Source of the DNA: Lachnospiraceae bacterium G11
GTDB lineage: Bacteria; Bacillota; Clostridia; Lachnospirales; Lachnospiraceae
DNA length: 64,000 nucleotides
Direction: 5' to 3'
NCBI GenBank assembly: GCA_900103495.1
Contig: FMWZ01000005.1
Span: forward strand, 1-64,000
The notes beneath the pieces are model-generated. The model made no database searches. It worked only from the letters and a program-made list of their open reading frames with translations, and had not been told where the DNA came from. A program made the position numbers and the translations under genes. Numbering within the stretch: the first letter of the stretch is position 1; each line of letters begins with the position of its first letter. Below are positions 59,760 to 64,000 of the stretch, one piece after another.

Positions 59760-60171
59760 TTTGCTTACTGATAAGCAGGAGTTCCTTAAGAACTTCAACA
59801 AGAAGAACTATGAGCCTGCTTTTAAGAGATACAAGGATAAACTTGAGGCAGCTCTTGAAGGAGTGAAGGCAGAGGATGTTGAAGCCTGTGTAGATGCCCT
59901 TTACGATAAGGTAAAAGAGGAGGAAGCTACATTAAAGAAACGCCAGATTGAAGGCTTCCACATAGATTTAAGAGTCCTTATTGCTTTATATCTTGTTCCT
60001 GCAGCCAAAGAAATTGACACAGATGTCAGTAATTTACTGTCAGAGAAACTGGTGGAGAAATGGAACGAGAGATTCCCTGAGCCTCACATTGAAGGCTCAA
60101 CCTTTGAAGTGATAAACGGTGGCTTTAAGAAATCCATAGCGGAGATGTTTGGCTTTAAAAGCCTGAGGTGA
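59746..60171 (+). CDS. Conserved hypothetical protein, 141 aa
   Basis: The protein begins MITYDLLTDKQEFLKNFNKK and is a soluble, mostly helical protein rich in Lys and Glu (KLEAALEGVKAEDVEACVDA, ALYLVPAAKEIDTDVSNLLS). No known motif is recognised. ATG 59746 is chosen because AGGAGGAG lies 8 nt upstream; the longer reading overlaps more of the PAP2 gene without an RBS. It sits 4 nt before the beta-helix lipoprotein gene, so it likely belongs to an operon with it. Confidence 0.75.
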   Translation: MITYDLLTDKQEFLKNFNKKNYEPAFKRYKDKLEAALEGVKAEDVEACVDALYDKVKEEEATLKKRQIEGFHIDLRVLIALYLVPAAKEIDTDVSNLLSEKLVEKWNERFPEPHIEGSTFEVINGGFKKSIAEMFGFKSLR

Positions 60172-60175
60172 GAGT

Positions 60176-61198
60176 ATGAAGAAGAAAATATTGACACTTG
60201 TGTCACTTATCGTGGCAGCGTCCATGCTGGTCGGATGTTCCGGACCATGGTCAATATACAGCAAACTAAAGAGGATTATATTTCATGAGCCCGAAAATGA
60301 GGTAGAGTTCTACACTGAAGAGGAAGCTGTCCCCGTGGAGGATTATGATACCTACGCCGGTGGCATTGAAGAATCCTCGACCTCCGGAGCCAAGGTGGAA
60401 AAGGATCTTACAGGGAGTTCTGTGGCACCTCAGGAGGAAGTGTATGTTTCAAATGCACTGGAGTTTGTGGAGGCTATAGAATCCAACAGGATTATTCATC
60501 TTTCGCCCGGCACCTACAATATTTCAGAAGCCATAGAAGGCCTCAATATGATTTCATATGATGAGCAATATAAAATTTCGGAGCCTACTGTGGGAGCATC
60601 TGAGTGTTTTGACGGAAATGAGCTTCTTCTTCTGAACATTGATAATCTCACCATAATGTGTGATGACGTATCAAAGCAGGCAGAGCTGGTCTGTGAGCCA
60701 AGATATGCGAATGTTATAGATTTTTGCAATTGTACAAATATATCTTTGTTTAACATAGTTGCAGGCCATACCCCCGAAAGAGGCTCCTGCGCCGGTGACG
60801 TATTAAATTTTGAAAGCTGCGATGAGATAACCCTGTCCATCGTAGATCTTTATGGCTGCGGAACCTACGGAATAGGCGCCTACGACAGCAAGAACATTCT
60901 TTGTAGAATGTCCAAAATCCGTGAGTGCTCCTACGGCCTTGTGGATTTCTGCGCTACGGAGAACGTGGTGTTTGACGATTGTACCTTCACCTTTGATGAG
61001 GGCTACAGTCAGGTGGAATGCAGAAGCGAAAGCCAGGTTACATTCAATAACTGCGTATTCCAGGACAGAGGAAGCAACAGCGATTTCGTATATATTACAG
61101 ATGATTCCGTTCTGGTATTTAAGGGATGTACCTTCGACATCACCACCAGGAAATCACTAAAGCAGGCCGAAAGCAACAACGTGGTGGTAATAAACTGA
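60176..61198 (+). CDS. Lipoprotein with right-handed beta-helix repeats
   Basis: A 340-aa lipoprotein with lipobox at C21 (SMLVGC) and an acidic linker to about residue 85. From about 90 on, short strands recur (NIDNLTIMCDD, NCTNISLFNIVAG, SCDEITLSIVDLYGCG, ATENVVFDDCTF, SQVTFNNCVF, DSVLVFKGCTF), the pattern of a parallel beta-helix with a Cys/Asn ladder. Similar folds bind or cut polysaccharides, but no catalytic residues could be identified. Its stop overlaps the next ATG (TGATG), suggesting coupled synthesis with the C39-like protein. Confidence 0.75.
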   Translation: MKKKILTLVSLIVAASMLVGCSGPWSIYSKLKRIIFHEPENEVEFYTEEEAVPVEDYDTYAGGIEESSTSGAKVEKDLTGSSVAPQEEVYVSNALEFVEAIESNRIIHLSPGTYNISEAIEGLNMISYDEQYKISEPTVGASECFDGNELLLLNIDNLTIMCDDVSKQAELVCEPRYANVIDFCNCTNISLFNIVAGHTPERGSCAGDVLNFESCDEITLSIVDLYGCGTYGIGAYDSKNILCRMSKIRECSYGLVDFCATENVVFDDCTFTFDEGYSQVECRSESQVTFNNCVFQDRGSNSDFVYITDDSVLVFKGCTFDITTRKSLKQAESNNVVVIN

Positions 61199-61818
61199 TG
61201 AGAAAAGAAATTAAAGTGCCCTACATCAACCAGAGCCCCGATTATCCCACGGGCTGTGAGACAATCTCCGCAATGATGTATTTAAAGTTTTTGGGCATAG
61301 ATGTAGATATAAGAGATTTTATCGACAATTATCTTGAGAAAGACTGGTTTGAGGAGAAGGATGGTGTAACCTACGGCCCGGATCCAAACAAGGCATTTGT
61401 GGGTTCTCCCTATGATTCCAATTCCTTCGGATGCTTCCCAAAGGTTATAATCAAGGCTTTGACGATTTATTTTGCCGAAAAGAAACTCCCCTATGAGGCC
61501 CTGGAGGTATCCCACAAGGATACGGAGGAACTTGTATCGGAATATATCGATAAAAACATCCCGGTTCTCTACTGGACAGGAATTGACATGCTTCCCGCCT
61601 ATGAGGGTCCCTCATGGATTCTAAAGGACTCCGGTGAGAAGTACACCTGGATAAGCAATGAGCATTGCCTCCTTTTGGTGGGGCATGATGGTGACAAGCT
61701 TGTTGCCGCCGATCCCTGGAACGGAAACGGGATTAAGGATTATCCGAAAGAGGATATGATTCGTGGGCACCGCGAGCATGGAGAAGGTGCAATTGTTATA
61801 CTTGAAAAGGATTTGTAA
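61198..61818 (+). CDS. C39-like cysteine peptidase family protein
   Basis: A 206-aa protein without signal peptide that begins MRKEIKVPYINQSPDYPTGC, the start of bacteriocin-processing-like C39_2 peptidases: IKVPYINQ, then the catalytic cysteine in YPTGCE. NEHCLLLVGHDGDKLVAADP near 160-179 supplies the histidine (EHCLLLVG) and a downstream aspartate (AADPWNG). The family is widespread and rarely characterised. It overlaps the lipoprotein gene by 1 nt and the MATE gene by 1 nt. Confidence 0.8.
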   Translation: MRKEIKVPYINQSPDYPTGCETISAMMYLKFLGIDVDIRDFIDNYLEKDWFEEKDGVTYGPDPNKAFVGSPYDSNSFGCFPKVIIKALTIYFAEKKLPYEALEVSHKDTEELVSEYIDKNIPVLYWTGIDMLPAYEGPSWILKDSGEKYTWISNEHCLLLVGHDGDKLVAADPWNGNGIKDYPKEDMIRGHREHGEGAIVILEKDL

Positions 61819-63158
61819 TGACAGAAGGTTCTATAACTAAAAAACTTGTATTCTTTGCGCTGCCTCTGTTTATGGGGCAGCTTTTGCAACAGCTCTATAA
61901 TGTTGTGGACTCTGTGGTAGTCGGCAACGTTTTGGGCAAGGAAGCACTGGCCGCCGTGAGCACAACCGGAAGTTTAATTTTTTTGATGGTTGGATTTATT
62001 ATGGGCCTTTTTATGGGCGGATCAGTCATTATAGGTAAGAAGTATGGTGCAAAGGACATGGAAGGTGTTTCCGACGCGGCTCACACACTTTTGGCTTTTG
62101 CCGCAATTATGGGCATTGTCCTCACCATATGGGGATATTTCTTCACCCCCGTACTTCTCAGGTGGATGGGCACTCCCGAAGATGTAATGCCCAATTCCGT
62201 CCTGTATTTCAAGATATTTTTCATGGGAAGCCTCGGAAACGTGGGATATTCCGCATGCTGCAGCGTGTTCCAGGCTGTGGGCGACAGCAAACGCCCCCTG
62301 TATTACCTGATAGTAAGTACGGTAACCAACACAATTCTCGATGTTTTATTTGTGAAGGTTTTGGGCTTTGGAATCGGCGGAGCGGCAGCAGCCACAATCA
62401 TCGCTCAGTTCTTAAGCATGGTCCTGGCCTTCACCAAACTCTTGAGAGTTGAGGGCCCCCACAGAATATATTTAAACAAGATCAGAATAAAAAGGGATAT
62501 TCTGGCAAAGGAGCTCAAAATCGGTTTTCCCACGGGAATCCAAAACAGCGTTATCGCCATCGGCAACGTGGTGGTTCAGTCCAACATCAACGCCTTTGGC
62601 TCAGTGGCAATGGCGGGCTGCGGAAGCTACTTCAAGCTTGAGGGCTTTGCCTTCCTTCCCATAACATGCATGTGCATGGCCCTTACCACATTTACCAGCC
62701 AGAATCTTGGAGCCGGCAACTACGATAGAGTCAAGAAGGGCGCAAGAATCGGTTCCGCCATAAGCGTGGGCTGTGCCGAAGTCATAGGAGTCCTTGTATT
62801 CAGCCTTGCCCCCATCCTTCTAAGGATGTTCAGCTCTGAAGCCGATGTATTAAGTGTAGGAGCAGCTCAGGCCAGAACCGAGAGCCTGTTTTATTGCCTC
62901 CTGGCCCTTAACCACTGCCTGGCAGGTATTTTAAGAGGTGCCGGCAAAACCACCGTTCCAATGGCGGTTATGCTTTCAAGCTGGTGCCTGTTACGTATTA
63001 CATACATCACGATCATAGTAAGGATTATTCCCAAGGTTAACGTAATCTTCTGGGCATATCCTCTTACCTGGTCAGTCAGTGCTATAATATTCTTAATCTA
63101 TTATTTCAAGGCAGATTGGATTCACTATTTTGCCAGACAGGAGAAACAACCCGCATAA
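61818..63158 (+). CDS. MATE-family efflux transporter
   Basis: A 446-aa membrane protein with twelve hydrophobic segments in two similar halves. FALPLFMGQLLQQLYNVVDS near 12 and the second-half counterpart GFPTGIQNSVIAIGNVVVQS near 235 are typical of the MATE/DinF group. It exports drugs or metabolites in exchange for sodium or protons; the substrate is unknown. It begins on the last base of the C39-like gene (TAATG) and is probably in the same operon. Confidence 0.88.
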   Translation: MTEGSITKKLVFFALPLFMGQLLQQLYNVVDSVVVGNVLGKEALAAVSTTGSLIFLMVGFIMGLFMGGSVIIGKKYGAKDMEGVSDAAHTLLAFAAIMGIVLTIWGYFFTPVLLRWMGTPEDVMPNSVLYFKIFFMGSLGNVGYSACCSVFQAVGDSKRPLYYLIVSTVTNTILDVLFVKVLGFGIGGAAAATIIAQFLSMVLAFTKLLRVEGPHRIYLNKIRIKRDILAKELKIGFPTGIQNSVIAIGNVVVQSNINAFGSVAMAGCGSYFKLEGFAFLPITCMCMALTTFTSQNLGAGNYDRVKKGARIGSAISVGCAEVIGVLVFSLAPILLRMFSSEADVLSVGAAQARTESLFYCLLALNHCLAGILRGAGKTTVPMAVMLSSWCLLRITYITIIVRIIPKVNVIFWAYPLTWSVSAIIFLIYYFKADWIHYFARQEKQPA

Positions 63159-63176
63159 GTACAGGAGGTGACAGCA

Positions 63177-63719
63177 ATGTTAACTTTTGGAAACGACCCC
63201 ATGTCTTTAAACGGCGGCGGAAATGTCGGTTTAATTCCTACATCCGCTTTAGGCAAACCTGACGCTTCCGCAGAGGCTGCAGCAGGAACCCTTGCAATCA
63301 CCGGGGATAAACCCAAGGTGGATGACAAGACCGCGGGCATGGAGAAAAGCGAGAAAACAAAGCCCACAAGAGAGTGCCAGACCTGCAAGAACCGTAAGTA
63401 CCAGGACGGTTCAAACGAGATGGTTTCCTTTAAGTCGGCCGCTCATATCTCCCCCACCCAGGCCCCGTCAGCAGTGCGGGCCCATGAGCAGGAGCACGTG
63501 TCCAATGCCTACAAGAAGGCGGCCCAGAACGACGGCAAGGTAATTCAGGCCTCGGTTGCAATTCATACGGCGGTTTGTCCCGAATGCGGCAGGGTTTATG
63601 TGGCAGGCGGTACCACCACCACAAAGATTAAGTACGGCGGCAATGACAACCCCTACGAGAAGGCCCAGAAAGCCCAGAAAGAAACCGGCAATGGTGGGTT
63701 TGCCAACTTCAAAGTTTAA
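63177..63719 (+). CDS. Small HEQEH-motif protein, putative metalloprotease-related
   Basis: A 180-aa protein. After a low-complexity N-terminus (GNDPMSLNGGGNVG..., 1-60) it has CQTCKNRKYQDGSNEMVSFK, APSAVRAHEQEHVSNAYKKA near 95-114 and TAVCPECGRVYVAGGTTTTK. HEQEH is like the metal-binding helix of SprA-related or CJM1_0395-type putative metalloproteases, and the two CxxC pairs could bind zinc. No signal peptide is seen. The start at 63177 follows AGGAGG with 9-nt spacing; a GTG at 63168 touches the RBS. Function unknown. Confidence 0.72.
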   Translation: MLTFGNDPMSLNGGGNVGLIPTSALGKPDASAEAAAGTLAITGDKPKVDDKTAGMEKSEKTKPTRECQTCKNRKYQDGSNEMVSFKSAAHISPTQAPSAVRAHEQEHVSNAYKKAAQNDGKVIQASVAIHTAVCPECGRVYVAGGTTTTKIKYGGNDNPYEKAQKAQKETGNGGFANFKV

Positions 63720-63739
63720 ATTTGCGGACTTAGGTGACG

Positions 63740-63875
63740 TTCATAGCCTCTATATATTTGCTTCGAAGGCACGCTCTCGCTACCTTCGACTGCTCACGTT
63801 ACTAAGCTCGAAAATACCTCGCTAAGTAACGAGCGTCTCAGAGTACCTTTGAAACAAATATATAGAGGCTGTGAA
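63740..63875. repeat. 136-nt imperfect foldback with nested conserved-loop hairpin (copy 2)
   Basis: Arms of about 32 nt (63740-63772 and 63844-63875, containing AGCCTCTATATATTTG and its complement) enclose an inner hairpin: CGTTACTAAGC (63797-63807) pairs with GCTAAGTAACG (63821-63831) with one mismatch around the loop TCGAAAATACCTC (63808-63820). The loop is identical to that of the hairpin at 58692. The region has no convincing ORF. Confidence 0.8.
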
Positions 63876-63899
63876 CTGTAAATTGAATGTCAAAAAGAA

Positions 63900-63933
63900 A
63901 CTCCCGAGGTGGTTCGCCATCTCGGGAGTGTTT
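63900..63933. terminator. Strong terminator between the HEQEH gene and a minus-strand gene
   Basis: ACTCCCGAG (63900-63908) pairs with CTCGGGAGT (63921-63929), with TGG-TTCG-CCA continuing the stem inside, followed by GTTT; on the other strand AGTTTCTTTTT follows. It could stop transcription from both sides. Confidence 0.85.
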
Positions 63934-63964
63934 GTATTGATTGCTTAGTATAGCGCGGTTCTTG

Positions 63965-64000
63965 TTATTTGTCTTCTTTAGCGGCTTCGGTTACGACTGC
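63965..64000 (-). CDS. C-terminal end of a minus-strand gene, partial
   Basis: The last 11 codons on the reverse strand read AVVTEAAKEDK and then TAA (63967-63965). The next feature is the terminator, as expected for a real gene end. The acidic, alanine-rich tail would suit the end of a trigger factor or another highly expressed protein, but this is too short to identify. Confidence 0.5.
   Translation of the reverse strand, partial: AVVTEAAKEDK

Noticed and set aside
1-64000. CRISPR array, tRNA or rRNA genes, prophage
   Set aside because: No evenly spaced direct repeats, no cloverleaf-like or rRNA-like stretches and no phage structural or integrase genes were seen by eye; very divergent RNA genes could be missed.

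Overview
The window looks like chromosomal DNA of a Gram-positive gut or rumen member of the Clostridia, most likely Lachnospiraceae. This is inferred from gene content and signals: strong AGGAGG-type ribosome binding sites, SigA-like TTGACA-17-TATAAT promoters, a perfect CIRCE element, many lipoprotein solute-binding proteins, a YesM/YesN-type two-component pair, and a glycan locus built like those of butyrate-producing Clostridiales. No rRNA, tRNA or CRISPR array was found.

Layout. 1-298 is the end of an IS3-family element (orfA start, minus strand), next to a tiny holin-like toxin gene (321-416). 643-7358 holds a membrane-fused spermidine-synthase-like protein, a histidine phosphatase, RsmJ, a GH2 glycosidase with a GPH/MFS transporter, and PgeF. 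7430-14276 holds GpsA, a GH13 cyclomaltodextrinase/neopullulanase under two LacI-type operators, ThiM behind a leader terminator, a TPR-DUF4037-DUF4125 protein and two small genes. 14313-22316 is an AraC-controlled alpha-galactoside locus: a ribose-type ABC importer with two permeases plus a GH36 alpha-galactosidase. A chemoreceptor follows.

24544-38811 is the most striking region. It encodes a secreted GH136-like lacto-N-biosidase (beta-helix with two CBM32-like domains), a separate LnbY-like membrane chaperone, a YesN/YesM regulator pair, a CUT1 ABC importer, an intracellular GH29 fucosidase and a GH112 lacto-N-biose/galacto-N-biose phosphorylase. Together these form an outside-in route for type-1 chains of milk oligosaccharides or mucin: release lacto-N-biose, import it, remove fucose, then phosphorolyse. 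The block looks more AT-rich than its flanks.

After an XRE regulator and a CIRCE-controlled hsp20 gene, 40391-49161 is a second sugar locus: a CUT1 importer, a CE2-like acetylesterase, a LacI regulator, fructokinase, a YihS/mannose-isomerase-like AGE protein and a cellobiose/mannobiose 2-epimerase-like protein. This suggests use of acetylated beta-manno-oligosaccharides. A GH18 lipoprotein follows. 50802-63719 is mostly housekeeping and poorly characterised: a GGDEF protein, CPBP protease, a DUF membrane protein with XRE regulator, CsoR-like, SPFH, PPTase, a zinc-ribbon protein, a phosphoesterase, TruA, PAP2, a beta-helix lipoprotein with a C39-like protein, MATE, and an HEQEH protein. The window ends with a terminator and the last codons of a minus-strand gene.

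Structured repeats occur in several gaps: GTGCA-type palindromes at 6529 and 13868, and hairpins at 58692 and 63797 that share a 13-nt loop but have different stems.
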